Position numbers and translations under genes: made by a program. Positions 23,382-31,057 of a DNA stretch of 32,290 bases are shown piece after piece. Origin of the DNA: Aquificota bacterium (lineage in GTDB: Bacteria > Aquificota > Aquificia > Aquificales > Hydrogenothermaceae); contig JAADEU010000112.1 of NCBI GenBank assembly GCA_013153235.1, forward strand, positions 1-32,290, written 5' to 3'. Numbering within the stretch: the first letter of the stretch is position 1; the number at the start of each line of letters is the position of its first letter. The notes beneath the pieces were generated by a model, which was not told the DNA's origin, made no database searches, and was given only the letters and a program-made list of their open reading frames with translations.

Positions 23382-24332
23382 ATGGATACAGGAATTTTTG
23401 ATGATGTAATATCATCACCAAAGGTAAAGAAAGTAAAAAAGGCAATACAGACCATACAGGAAGTAAAACCTGAAGAGATTGAGATATCAAAGATAAAAAA
23501 CCCCAGGTTCCACGACAGAAGCTATGTAAACCCTGAAAGGGTTGCGGCGCTGGCAGAAAACATACAGGCATACGGTCTTGCCCAGCCTATTGTTGTGAGG
23601 AGACTTCCTGACGGAAGTTATGAGAGAATCATAGGTTACATAAGAATCAAGGCTTTTGAGTATCTGAAAAGGGACAGAATTCCTGCGGTTATACTGGATG
23701 TTGATGAGGAGACCGCCCTTGCACTGATGATTTCCGAAAATGCCCAGAGGGAAGACCTGAACGATTACGATAAGCTTATGTCCCACCTTGAGTATCTGTC
23801 CTTTATCCTTGATATGGAGAAGGAGGATGTGATTAGACTGGCCAGGAAGATTTTCAACTATATATCAGGGAATATAAAGGAGCTTTCACCTGAAGAAAGG
23901 AAAAAGGGACAGCTAATAGAAAAGACCCTCCAGAAGCTATCAGGTACAAACCTGAGAACCTTTATAGAAAGGCTGAAAATACTGAATGTGGCTCCGGAGA
24001 TTAAAGAAGCCATAAGAAAACATGGATGGTCCTATAGCCTGGCCATTGAGGTAAATAAGCTCCGTGGTATGCCTGAAAAAATGAAGGCTCTGATTAAAGA
24101 AATTATAGAGAACGACCTGTCCAAAAAGGAAGTCCAGCATAGGGTCCGTCAGATACTTGGGGAAGAGGCTGACAAAAGGATAAAAAATCCATTCAAGGAG
24201 ACATTCAGGGACCTGAATAAAAGGGTATCCCAGGTTTACAGAAAACTGCCTGAAGCTGAAAAGAGAAAGGTTGAAAGAATGCTCGAGAAAAAACTGCAGG
24301 AAATCTACAGACTACTTGAAAAGTACGAGTAG
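23382..24332 (+). CDS. ParB-like partition protein with altered GERR box
   Basis: This 316-residue protein has the ParB/Srx N-terminal domain (ISKIKNPRFHDRSYVNPERVAALAENIQAYGLAQPIVVRR) and the conserved ENAQREDLN motif (119-127). A central helical DNA-binding region (about 170-235) and a Lys/Glu-rich C-terminal helix follow. The nucleotide-contacting box, GERRxRA in canonical ParB, reads GYIRIKA (85-91), losing the Glu and one Arg. ParB proteins load at parS and slide as CTP-dependent clamps; the altered box makes CTP use uncertain here. GGAGG precedes the ATG, and a strong terminator overlaps the stop. It is clearly the partner of the upstream ParA. Confidence 0.9.
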   Translation: MDTGIFDDVISSPKVKKVKKAIQTIQEVKPEEIEISKIKNPRFHDRSYVNPERVAALAENIQAYGLAQPIVVRRLPDGSYERIIGYIRIKAFEYLKRDRIPAVILDVDEETALALMISENAQREDLNDYDKLMSHLEYLSFILDMEKEDVIRLARKIFNYISGNIKELSPEERKKGQLIEKTLQKLSGTNLRTFIERLKILNVAPEIKEAIRKHGWSYSLAIEVNKLRGMPEKMKALIKEIIENDLSKKEVQHRVRQILGEEADKRIKNPFKETFRDLNKRVSQVYRKLPEAEKRKVERMLEKKLQEIYRLLEKYE

Positions 24333-24355
24333 GGGAGGTATCTACTCCCCTTTTT
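24331..24355 (+). terminator. Rho-independent terminator of parAB
   Basis: AGGGGAG (24331-24337) pairs with CTCCCCT (24345-24351) around a 7-base loop and runs into TTTTT (24351-24355). The hairpin includes the parB stop codon and, on the other strand, the nrdR stop codon. Confidence 0.85.
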
Positions 24356-24806
24356 CCTTTTCCTCTATCTCCCTCAGGGCCTTTTCAAAATCCTTAACAT
24401 CCTGAAACTCATTATACACAGACTTGAACCTCAGATAGGCCACCTTATCAATCTTTTTAAGCCTTTCCTGTACCAGGTCTCCTATCTCTGTACTTTCAAC
24501 AACCAGTTTTCCTTCCTCAAGAAGGTACTTCTCTATTTCATCTGCAATTTCTGCCATCTGCTTTTCGGATACAGGCCTGTTTTTTGAGGCAAGTCTTATA
24601 CCCCTGATGATTTTCTCTTTATTAAACGGTTCAGTCGTTCCGTTTTTCTTTTTGACTACAATTTTTTCCTCTTCGTATCTTTCGTATGTGGTAAACCTGA
24701 AACCACAGTCCAGACATTCCCTTCTTCTTCTTATAACAGTACCGTCCTTTGACTGTCTGGTATCAACAACCTTATCGTTAAGCGAGCCACAGTTAGGGCA
24801 TTTCAT
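24342..24806 (-). CDS. nrdR: Transcriptional repressor NrdR
   Basis: NrdR binds NrdR boxes in ribonucleotide reductase promoters and senses ATP/dATP. The 154-residue protein starts with its zinc ribbon (CPNC at 3-6 and CLDC at 31-34), followed by the RFTTYERYEE linker and an ATP-cone domain (VVKKNGTTEPFNKEKIIRGIRLASKNRPVS). Length and order match the family fully. The ATG overlaps the stop of the SnoaL-like gene (ATGA, 24803-24806), and GAGG lies 7 bases upstream. It is the last gene of a hemL/SnoaL/nrdR operon; no ribonucleotide reductase gene is in the window. Confidence 0.97.
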   Translation of the reverse strand: MKCPNCGSLNDKVVDTRQSKDGTVIRRRRECLDCGFRFTTYERYEEEKIVVKKKNGTTEPFNKEKIIRGIRLASKNRPVSEKQMAEIADEIEKYLLEEGKLVVESTEIGDLVQERLKKIDKVAYLRFKSVYNEFQDVKDFEKALREIEEKEKGE

Positions 24807-25201
24807 TTATTTTCCTCTTCTTTTATTTCCTTATAGCTCAGACCGTAATATATGAAATGACCCTGTATTTTGTATTCTTTATTCAGATAGAATTTAGAAA
24901 TAACATCTGCCTTGGCGTCTTCTGATGTGTAAATGTAGTACTCCAGAATAGCATCATGCCCTTTTATCCACAGGCCCAGAGGTTTGATTTTTATCTGGGG
25001 AAAGACCTTCAGAACTATCTCAAAGTATTTCCTGATGTTCTCCTTCCCGACAAGCGTAAGAGTTTCAGGGTAAATCTCCTTTATTTTAGGGTCGTAGAGC
25101 TCCGCCGAATCGGCGTAATTTTCCATTATTTTATCAATATCGTGCTGGTTCCAACCTTCTATCCAGTTATCAACGGTTTCCTGTACAGGTGATTTGCCCA
25201 T
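24803..25201 (-). CDS. SnoaL/NTF2-like small protein
   Basis: This 132-residue protein has the SnoaL-like alpha+beta cone pattern: an N-terminal helix pair (VQETVDNWIEGWNQHDIDKIMENYADSAELYDP), then GKENIRKYFEIVLKVFP, followed by beta strands (IKPLGLWIKGHDAILEYYIYTSED, KFYLNKEYKIQGHFIYYGLS). Family members range from small-molecule isomerases to binding or scaffold proteins, so no reaction can be assigned. It is wedged between hemL (stop-start overlap TAATG at 25201) and nrdR (ATGA) with almost no spacing, hence co-translated with both. Confidence 0.82.
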   Translation of the reverse strand: MGKSPVQETVDNWIEGWNQHDIDKIMENYADSAELYDPKIKEIYPETLTLVGKENIRKYFEIVLKVFPQIKIKPLGLWIKGHDAILEYYIYTSEDAKADVISKFYLNKEYKIQGHFIYYGLSYKEIKEEENK

Positions 25202-26487
25202 TATACAAGCTCCTTGAATGTATCTTCTATTGCATTCAGGGTTCTGTTTATATCCTCATCACTGTGTGCTGTACTGAGGAACGATGCCTCAAACTGGGAA
25301 GGTGCAAGGTACACACCCTTCTCAAGCATTAATTTATAGAATCTGTTAAACAGTTCAAGGTCTGAAGATTTTGCGTCGGCAAAGTTCTTCACCTCTTTAT
25401 CTGTGAAGAACATGGTAATCATTGAACCGACCCTGTTAACAGTTGCCTTAATTCCGTATTTGTCTATCAGTTGGTTCATTCCATCCTCAAGTACCTGTCC
25501 TTTTCTGTCCAGTTCAGGATAAGGGTTCTTCTCCATCAGTATCTGGAGCTGTTTCAATCCGGCAGCCATTGCAAGGGGGTTTCCGGAAAGGGTTCCGGCC
25601 TGGTAAACAGGTCCTTCAGGTGCAACATGTAGCATAATTTCCCTTTTTCCACCGTATGCCCCAACAGGAAGACCTGCACCGATAACCTTACCCATGGTTG
25701 TCAGGTCAGGGTCTATTCCGTAAAGCTCCTGTGCTCCTCCGAGGGCGAGCCTGAATCCGGTCATAACCTCATCCCATATCAGAAGGGCTCCGTATTCTCT
25801 GGTTATCTCCCTTAACCTCTGGTGGTACTCCTTAGAAGGTGCAACAACCCCCATGTTTCCGGCTACAGGTTCCAGAATAACACATGCTATATCATCACCG
25901 TGCTTTCTGAAAGCCTCTTCCACTGCGTCTATATCGTTGTAAGGTAAAACAATTGTCAGCTGGGCAAGTTCCTCCGGGATACCAGGTGTTCCGGGTATAC
26001 CGAGGGTGGCAACACCTGAACCGGCGGAGACCAGCAGTGAATCGCCGTGTCCGTGGTAGCATCCGTCAAACTTTATGATTTTTTTCTTACCAGTGTATCC
26101 CCTGGCAAGCCTTATGGCAGACATGGTGGCTTCTGTTCCTGAGTTTACAAATCTTACCATCTCAACGGAGGGAACAGCCTCAATAACAGCCTTCGCCATC
26201 TCAATCTCAAGTTCTGTTGGTGCTCCAAAGCTTGTGCCGTAATTTGATACCTGCTTTATTGCATTGATAATCTGGTCGTGGGCATGTCCCAGTATAAGTG
26301 GTCCCCACGAAAGAACATAGTCGATGAACTCATTTCCATCAACATCCCATACCCTGCTTCCTTTTCCCTTTGCTATAAAAAGAGGTTCCATACCCAGTGC
26401 TTTAAAAGCCCTTACCGGTGAGTTTACCCCACCTACGAGGTATTTCTGTGCTTCTTTAAACAGCTGACTGGACCTTTCTGTTTTCAT
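25201..26487 (-). CDS. hemL: Glutamate-1-semialdehyde 2,1-aminomutase
   Basis: This PLP enzyme converts glutamate-1-semialdehyde to 5-aminolevulinate, the heme precursor, in the C5 pathway. Diagnostic blocks are LVGGVNSPVRAFKALG, DYVLSWGPLILGHAH, NSGTEATMSAIRLARG, FDGCYHGHGDSLLV, LIWDEVMTGFR and the PLP-lysine loop TTMGKVIGAGLPVGAYGG (Lys about 267). The protein is full length. I chose the ATG at 26487 because GAGG is 5 bases upstream and an extended -10 promoter places the transcript start near 26511; a TTG at 26505 would sit at the very start of the message. It leads the operon with the SnoaL-like gene and nrdR. Confidence 0.97.
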   Translation of the reverse strand: MKTERSSQLFKEAQKYLVGGVNSPVRAFKALGMEPLFIAKGKGSRVWDVDGNEFIDYVLSWGPLILGHAHDQIINAIKQVSNYGTSFGAPTELEIEMAKAVIEAVPSVEMVRFVNSGTEATMSAIRLARGYTGKKKIIKFDGCYHGHGDSLLVSAGSGVATLGIPGTPGIPEELAQLTIVLPYNDIDAVEEAFRKHGDDIACVILEPVAGNMGVVAPSKEYHQRLREITREYGALLIWDEVMTGFRLALGGAQELYGIDPDLTTMGKVIGAGLPVGAYGGKREIMLHVAPEGPVYQAGTLSGNPLAMAAGLKQLQILMEKNPYPELDRKGQVLEDGMNQLIDKYGIKATVNRVGSMITMFFTDKEVKNFADAKSSDLELFNRFYKLMLEKGVYLAPSQFEASFLSTAHSDEDINRTLNAIEDTFKELV

Positions 26488-26517
26488 AACAGCCTCACAA
26501 TTCAATTTTTTTGAATA

Positions 26518-26526
26518 ATTATACCA
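26518..26526 (-). promoter_or_regulatory. Extended -10 promoter for hemL
   Basis: On the minus strand the element TGGTATAAT (26526-26518) is a perfect extended -10. It puts the transcript start near 26511 and gives a leader of about 24 bases to the hemL ATG. Confidence 0.55.
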
Positions 26527-26553
26527 GAGATATACCTAGAATACCTGTTAATC

Positions 26554-26582
26554 TTGAATGGGGAGAGAGATTTGATTATATT
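26554..26582 (+). promoter_or_regulatory. Promoter for the Roadblock gene
   Basis: TTGAAT (26554-26559) and TATATT (26577-26582) are 17 bases apart, each close to the sigma-70 consensus. The start near 26589 leaves about 30 bases to the ATG at 26619. Confidence 0.6.
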
Positions 26583-26618
26583 AATAACAGGATATTAACG
26601 GAAAGGGGGAGAGACACC

Positions 26619-26963
26619 ATGCCGCTCTCAGAACACACAGCCACAGAGATTCTCAAAGAGTCAAATGCCTACGCCATGTTTATACATGATTTACACGGTA
26701 ATATAGAGGCATCCTTTTTTGATGCCTCAAGGCTTGGAAAAAACAGCTCTGCAGGACTTGGGGTTATTCTTTCTATTGCAGAAGAGCTTGTGAAGAGGCT
26801 TGACCTTGGACGGCATCAGTACACAGTTCTGTGCTGTTCGGAGGGACACCTTTTTATAACTTCGATAGGTGGGAAACTCCTGTCTGTTTTTTCTTCCAAT
26901 AGTATTGAACCGGAAAGAATTATGGACAGGTTGATTTCTGCAGTTGAGAGGAATATTCAGTAG
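26619..26963 (+). CDS. Roadblock/LC7 domain protein
   Basis: The 114 residues from the ATG at 26619 match one Roadblock/LC7 (MglB-like) domain: helix ATEILKESN, strand AYAMFIHDLHGNIEASF, the long helix SSAGLGVILSIAEELVKRL, strands YTVLCCSEGHLFITSIGGKLLSVF and a closing helix EPERIMDRLISAVERN. These domains dimerise and often regulate small GTPases. I placed the start here because GGGGGAG is 7 bases upstream and a promoter lies between it and a longer upstream TTG frame at 26511. No GTPase gene is adjacent, so the partner is unknown. Its 3' end overlaps the convergent acyltransferase gene by 7 bases. Confidence 0.82.
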   Translation: MPLSEHTATEILKESNAYAMFIHDLHGNIEASFFDASRLGKNSSAGLGVILSIAEELVKRLDLGRHQYTVLCCSEGHLFITSIGGKLLSVFSSNSIEPERIMDRLISAVERNIQ

Positions 26964-27835
26964 ATATTTTCCGGCTGACCTTCAGGACGGGTTTTCCACC
27001 TTTTGTGGACCCAGAAGTACTGGTCTGGATGTTTTCTGACGGCTTCTTCTGTCATTTTTGTGTATTTCTGGACCAGATTTCTGATTTTTTCTTCCTGGGT
27101 CTGGCCTTCAACCGGTGGTATCTCCTGAATGACAGCCCTGTAGGTTTTTGTTTCATAATGGTAATACTGGTATCCAAACAGCACGGGTACACCGTATTTT
27201 ACGGCGAGCTTTGCAGGGAAGGACACAGTTGAGGCCTCAAGTCCGAAAAAGTCCACAAAGACTCCCCTGTGTCTCAGGGCATTCTGGTCTGCCAGAAAGA
27301 CTATCGTTTTTCCGGCCCTGAGGGCTTTTATAAAGTCCTTTAATGGCTGGTCGTGGAATATTATTTTCATACCGGCCTGCTGTCTTATTGAGGTGATAAG
27401 ACTGTTCATCTTTTTGTTTTTCATTCTGTAGGCCAGTGAAACAATCTCCCCTGTTTCCCTGGAAAGGCCTGCTCCTCCAAGTTCCCAGTTCCCTATGTGG
27501 GCTGTAACAAGAATCTTGCCCCCTTCACTGTGGAGAAGTTCCCTGCCCCTTTCTATTGAAAATATCCTGTCTATCTCCCCAGACCGGACGTACTGTGGAA
27601 TCCTTGGAAATTCAGTAAGTGTTCTTCCTATGTTCTGGAGGGAAAGCTTTCCTGTTTCTAATTTCCATTCCTGACTCTTTTCAGGAAAAGCTATGTTCAG
27701 ATTTTTCAGTATTACCTTTTTTCTGTAACCGGCATGCCAGAAGAGGGAGCCTATACTTTCCCCCAGAGAGATGGAAACATCCCTTGGTAGGCTCTTTACA
27801 ATGGAAAAGAAAAGTTTTGCAAGAGCGTAGTCCAT
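26957..27835 (-). CDS. LpxL/HtrB-family lipid acyltransferase
   Basis: This 292-residue protein has the HX4E catalytic motif (AHIGNWE, His 113 to Glu 118) and family blocks VILKNLNIAFPEKS, GKTIVFLADQNALRHRGVFVDFFGLEAS and FPAKLAVKYGVPVLFGYQYY. LpxL-type enzymes add secondary acyl chains to lipid A at the cytoplasmic face of the inner membrane. The acyl donor and exact position cannot be read from sequence. Its ATG overlaps the Nudix stop (TAATG), making it the last gene of a long minus-strand operon. Confidence 0.92.
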   Translation of the reverse strand: MDYALAKLFFSIVKSLPRDVSISLGESIGSLFWHAGYRKKVILKNLNIAFPEKSQEWKLETGKLSLQNIGRTLTEFPRIPQYVRSGEIDRIFSIERGRELLHSEGGKILVTAHIGNWELGGAGLSRETGEIVSLAYRMKNKKMNSLITSIRQQAGMKIIFHDQPLKDFIKALRAGKTIVFLADQNALRHRGVFVDFFGLEASTVSFPAKLAVKYGVPVLFGYQYYHYETKTYRAVIQEIPPVEGQTQEEKIRNLVQKYTKMTEEAVRKHPDQYFWVHKRWKTRPEGQPENIY

Positions 27836-28263
27836 TAAAGCTCACCTATTTTTTTGAGAGCTTCTACTGCCCTTTCAAAAATCTTCTTGTCTGTAGGGTA
27901 GGTAAGAATTGATTCAACTTCCTCGATAGGGAAGAATTTTGCCTCGTCTATCTCTTCCTTCTGGGGTGTTATATCTCCCCCTTTGTACCTCATCAGGTAG
28001 TAATAAACAAATTTGTGGATTCTGTACAGTTCCATGCTGTACCAGTAATCAACCTCCCCAAGGTAATCGACGATTTCTGCGTCGACACCTGTTTCTTCCT
28101 TGACCTCCCTCAGAGCTGCCTTATCCCTTGGCTCTCCCCTCTCAATATTCCCCTTGGGGAATGACCATCTGTTTTTTACCCTGATTAGAAGTACTTCCAG
28201 TTTCCCGTCTTCATTTCTTCTAAAAACAACTCCGCCTGCCGAAAATTCCCATTTTGTCTCCAT
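27835..28263 (-). CDS. Nudix hydrolase
   Basis: This 142-residue protein contains a perfect Nudix box spanning residues 38-60 (Gly 38, Glu 44, Arg 52-Glu 53, Glu 56-Glu 57, Gly 59), which binds the catalytic metal. The flanks (WEFSAGGVVFRR, WSFPKGNIERGE, FFPIEEVESILTYPTDKKIFERAV) resemble bacterial diadenosine-polyphosphate (Ap4A-type) hydrolases, so that is the likeliest substrate class, by similarity only. GAGGTGGG precedes the ATG. It is 9 bases after the DASS transporter gene and overlaps the acyltransferase gene by one base. Confidence 0.92.
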   Translation of the reverse strand: METKWEFSAGGVVFRRNEDGKLEVLLIRVKNRWSFPKGNIERGEPRDKAALREVKEETGVDAEIVDYLGEVDYWYSMELYRIHKFVYYYLMRYKGGDITPQKEEIDEAKFFPIEEVESILTYPTDKKIFERAVEALKKIGEL

Positions 28264-28272
28264 TCACCCACC

Positions 28273-29721
28273 TCACTTCATATAGATTAGTATGAAAATA
28301 GTTATTATAACCGAGCCAATAATATTCATAAAGAAACCAACCCTGACCATTCTGCTGATAGGAACATGCCTGCTTCCGTAGATAATTGCATTGGGAGGGG
28401 TGGCTATAGGGAGCATAAATGCAAAGCTGGCAGCTATTATGATTCCAAACACAGGATAAAAAAGGTCTATGTTCAGCTCTTTGAGAATTCCAATCAATAT
28501 AGGTGCAAATGTGATAACTGTTGCTGTGTTGGAGCTTATTTCTGTTAGGAAAATCATTGCAACAATGAGTACAAAGATAAACAGTACAATCATCTCAGGG
28601 GATATTATCCCGGCCACTTTTTTGCCTATATACCCTGCAAGACCTGTTTTGATGATAAGTTTTCCCAGGGCTATACCTCCTCCAAACAGGAGAATTGTGT
28701 CCCAGTCAAGTTCCTTCAGGTCCTTCCCTGTCAGTGTTCCCTCGCCTTTCTTTGCAGGAAGTAAAAACAGCAAAATGGCAGCAATCAGGGCAACAATAGC
28801 CTCGGGAATGTGGTTTTTCAGGGCTTTGTACAGGGCCTGATTCCCCAGAATATTTGCAAGACCTGGAAGTATCCACAGGAATGCTGCCAGACCGAAAACA
28901 AACATGGTATTCCTTTCCCCGGGCGATACACGGGGAAGTGATTTCTTTTCCTGTCTTATAAGCTGTTTTATCTTTTCCTTTTCAAATGAAAAGTTCCTGA
29001 TGTGGAACCTGATGTACAGGAGCAGGGCTACGTAGGAGGTAAAGGTTATCGGTGCAGCAAGGAGAAACCATTTCAGGAAATCAACATCATAACCTTCTTC
29101 CTTTAAAAAGCCAGCTCCAATAAGGTTTGTTGGTGTTCCTATAAGTGTTGTTGCCCCGCCTATAGAGGCGGAATAGGCAACGGCAAGGAGGGCAAATACG
29201 GCAAATCTGCCTGTATCACTGATTTTTTTATTTCTGAACATCTGGATTATTCCAAGGACCAGTGGAAGGAGCATGGCTGTTGTTGCAGTGTTACTGACCC
29301 ACATGGAAAGGAGGAATGCGATAATGGAAAATCCTGCAATCAGTCTGATAGGACTCTGGAGGAAAAAATCCAGGGACAGCAGGTTCAGTGCAAATCTCCT
29401 GTCCAGACCGTGTTTTGTCATTGCCTGTGCAATCAGGAAACTTCCTAAAAAAAGGAGGATGACAGGATGTCCCAGACTCAAAAATGCTTCTTTAACGCTA
29501 ACCACACCCAGAACTACAGCGATGGTAACACCAAGAAGGGCTGTCATGGACAGTGGTATTACCTCTGTAAGCCAGAACACAAGGCAGAAGCCCATTATGG
29601 CAAATACTATATGGGCTTCCCTTGAGAGGTCCATCGGGGTGATATAGATTACCGCCGCAAGTAAAGGAGCCAGAACAAGACCTATCTCCCTTCTGTAGTG
29701 CTCAAGCCGTGATAAACTCAT
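28273..29721 (-). CDS. DASS/SLC13 family anion symporter
   Basis: This 482-residue inner-membrane protein has about 11-12 hydrophobic segments and both hallmark Ser-Asn-Thr motifs of the divalent anion:sodium symporters, SNTATTAM at 143-150 and SSNTATVITFAPI near 400, each followed by a Pro-containing helix. The substrate site is built from these motifs. Family members carry C4 dicarboxylates, citrate, sulfate or phosphate with Na+; which one here is unknown. The central hydrophilic loop (about 245-268) is short and basic. Its ATG overlaps the homoserine dehydrogenase stop (ATGA). Confidence 0.93.
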   Translation of the reverse strand: MSLSRLEHYRREIGLVLAPLLAAVIYITPMDLSREAHIVFAIMGFCLVFWLTEVIPLSMTALLGVTIAVVLGVVSVKEAFLSLGHPVILLFLGSFLIAQAMTKHGLDRRFALNLLSLDFFLQSPIRLIAGFSIIAFLLSMWVSNTATTAMLLPLVLGIIQMFRNKKISDTGRFAVFALLAVAYSASIGGATTLIGTPTNLIGAGFLKEEGYDVDFLKWFLLAAPITFTSYVALLLYIRFHIRNFSFEKEKIKQLIRQEKKSLPRVSPGERNTMFVFGLAAFLWILPGLANILGNQALYKALKNHIPEAIVALIAAILLFLLPAKKGEGTLTGKDLKELDWDTILLFGGGIALGKLIIKTGLAGYIGKKVAGIISPEMIVLFIFVLIVAMIFLTEISSNTATVITFAPILIGILKELNIDLFYPVFGIIIAASFAFMLPIATPPNAIIYGSRHVPISRMVRVGFFMNIIGSVIITIFILIYMK

Positions 29722-31046
29722 TGTTCCTCATCTTCAACTCTTATGAGAACAGTCTTCCTGACGGTAATCTTTTCTTCTTCTATTTCCTTTATTGCCTTCT
29801 GTATATTATTTTCTGATGCTGTGTGGGTAAGTATAACAAGTGGAACCACCTTTTCGTCGGTAATCCCTGCAAAAGAAACAACCTTCTCTTTCTGTATTAC
29901 CGCAGCTATGCTAATGTTATATCTGGCAAATACGGCGGCTACCTTGGCCAGTATACCTGTAACATCAGGAACGGTAAATCTCAGATAGTACCTTGTGTAA
30001 AAATCACTGACCCTGGTAAGGGAAAGCTGTCTGTGTTGCCAGTTCATTGATGTGATTTCAATCTCCCTGCCAACGCCCAGGGCTATGCTCTTTGCTATAT
30101 CAACTATATCGCTGACGACTGCACTGGCCGTTGGGAGACTTCCTGCCCCTTTTCCGTAGAACATTGTTTCCCCCACAGAATCGCCCTCAACCATAACAGC
30201 ATTGAACACCCCATCTACCTTTGAAAGGGGATGGTCTGATGGGAGGAATGTTGGATGAACCCTCACCTCCACTTCACCGTTGTGTCCTTTGGCAATAGCC
30301 AGAAGTTTCAGGGTATAACCCAGTTCTCTTCCAAGGTCTATATCAATACTGTCTATATTTTCAATACCTTCAACATACACCCCGGAAAAATCAATAAAAC
30401 CGCCAAAGGAGAGGGATGAGAGTATCGCAATCTTGTGGGCAGCATCTGTACCATTTATATCAAGGGTAGGGTCTGCCTCGGCATAGCCAAGCTCCTGTGC
30501 TTCCCTGAGAACATCCTGAAAAGACCTGCCCTCTTTGAGCATCTGGGTAAGGATATAGTTTGTTGTACCGTTTAAAATGCCGTAAATTTTCTGGATATCG
30601 TTTGCAACAAGACCTTCCCTCAGGGCTCTGATAATGGGAATTCCTCCAGCAACAGCAGCCTCAAAGCCTACCCTTATGCCCTTTTCTTCTGCCAGGGAAA
30701 ATACCTCCTTCCCCTTCTCAGCAAGGAGGGCTTTATTGGCTGTAACAAAATGTTTGCCTTTTTCTGCCGTTTTTTTAAATAATTCCAGTGGGAAATCTAT
30801 TCCCCCTGTCAGTTCAACGATGATATCTATCTCCCTGTCATCAAGCAGTTCCTCAAGTGAGCTGGCTTTTTTATCCTCAGGGAGGGGATAGGAAAACTGT
30901 TTATCCCAGTTTCTGGTGTAAACCTTTTTCAGATTTATCTGTACACCGCTTTTTTTTGTAAGGAGTTCTTTCTTTTCCTCCAGTATCTGTGCAACACCAT
31001 TTCCAACAACACCGTATCCTACTATCCCAACATTAACAGTCTTCAA
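29718..31046 (-). CDS. hom: Homoserine dehydrogenase with C-terminal ACT domain
   Basis: This enzyme reduces aspartate semialdehyde to homoserine on the way to threonine and methionine. The protein has an N-terminal Rossmann fold (VGIVGYGVVGNGVAQIL), the catalytic region NGTTNYILTQMLKEG followed by the family signature AEADPTLDINGTDAAHKIAIL, and a C-terminal ACT domain (YLRFTVPDVTGILAKVAAVFARYNISIAAVIQ) that usually gives threonine feedback. There is no aspartokinase fusion. Two TTG codons (31049, 31046) can start it; the second has AGGAGG at 6 bases rather than 3, so I prefer it. It is 11 bases after the Dcd-like gene. Confidence 0.97.
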   Translation of the reverse strand: MKTVNVGIVGYGVVGNGVAQILEEKKELLTKKSGVQINLKKVYTRNWDKQFSYPLPEDKKASSLEELLDDREIDIIVELTGGIDFPLELFKKTAEKGKHFVTANKALLAEKGKEVFSLAEEKGIRVGFEAAVAGGIPIIRALREGLVANDIQKIYGILNGTTNYILTQMLKEGRSFQDVLREAQELGYAEADPTLDINGTDAAHKIAILSSLSFGGFIDFSGVYVEGIENIDSIDIDLGRELGYTLKLLAIAKGHNGEVEVRVHPTFLPSDHPLSKVDGVFNAVMVEGDSVGETMFYGKGAGSLPTASAVVSDIVDIAKSIALGVGREIEITSMNWQHRQLSLTRVSDFYTRYYLRFTVPDVTGILAKVAAVFARYNISIAAVIQKEKVVSFAGITDEKVVPLVILTHTASENNIQKAIKEIEEEKITVRKTVLIRVEDEEQ

Positions 31047-31057
31047 CAACTGCCTCC

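Noticed and set aside
26511..26618. 36-codon N-terminal extension of the Roadblock gene from a TTG
   Set aside because: No ribosome site precedes it, the likely promoter lies inside it, and the domain begins after the well-supported ATG at 26619.
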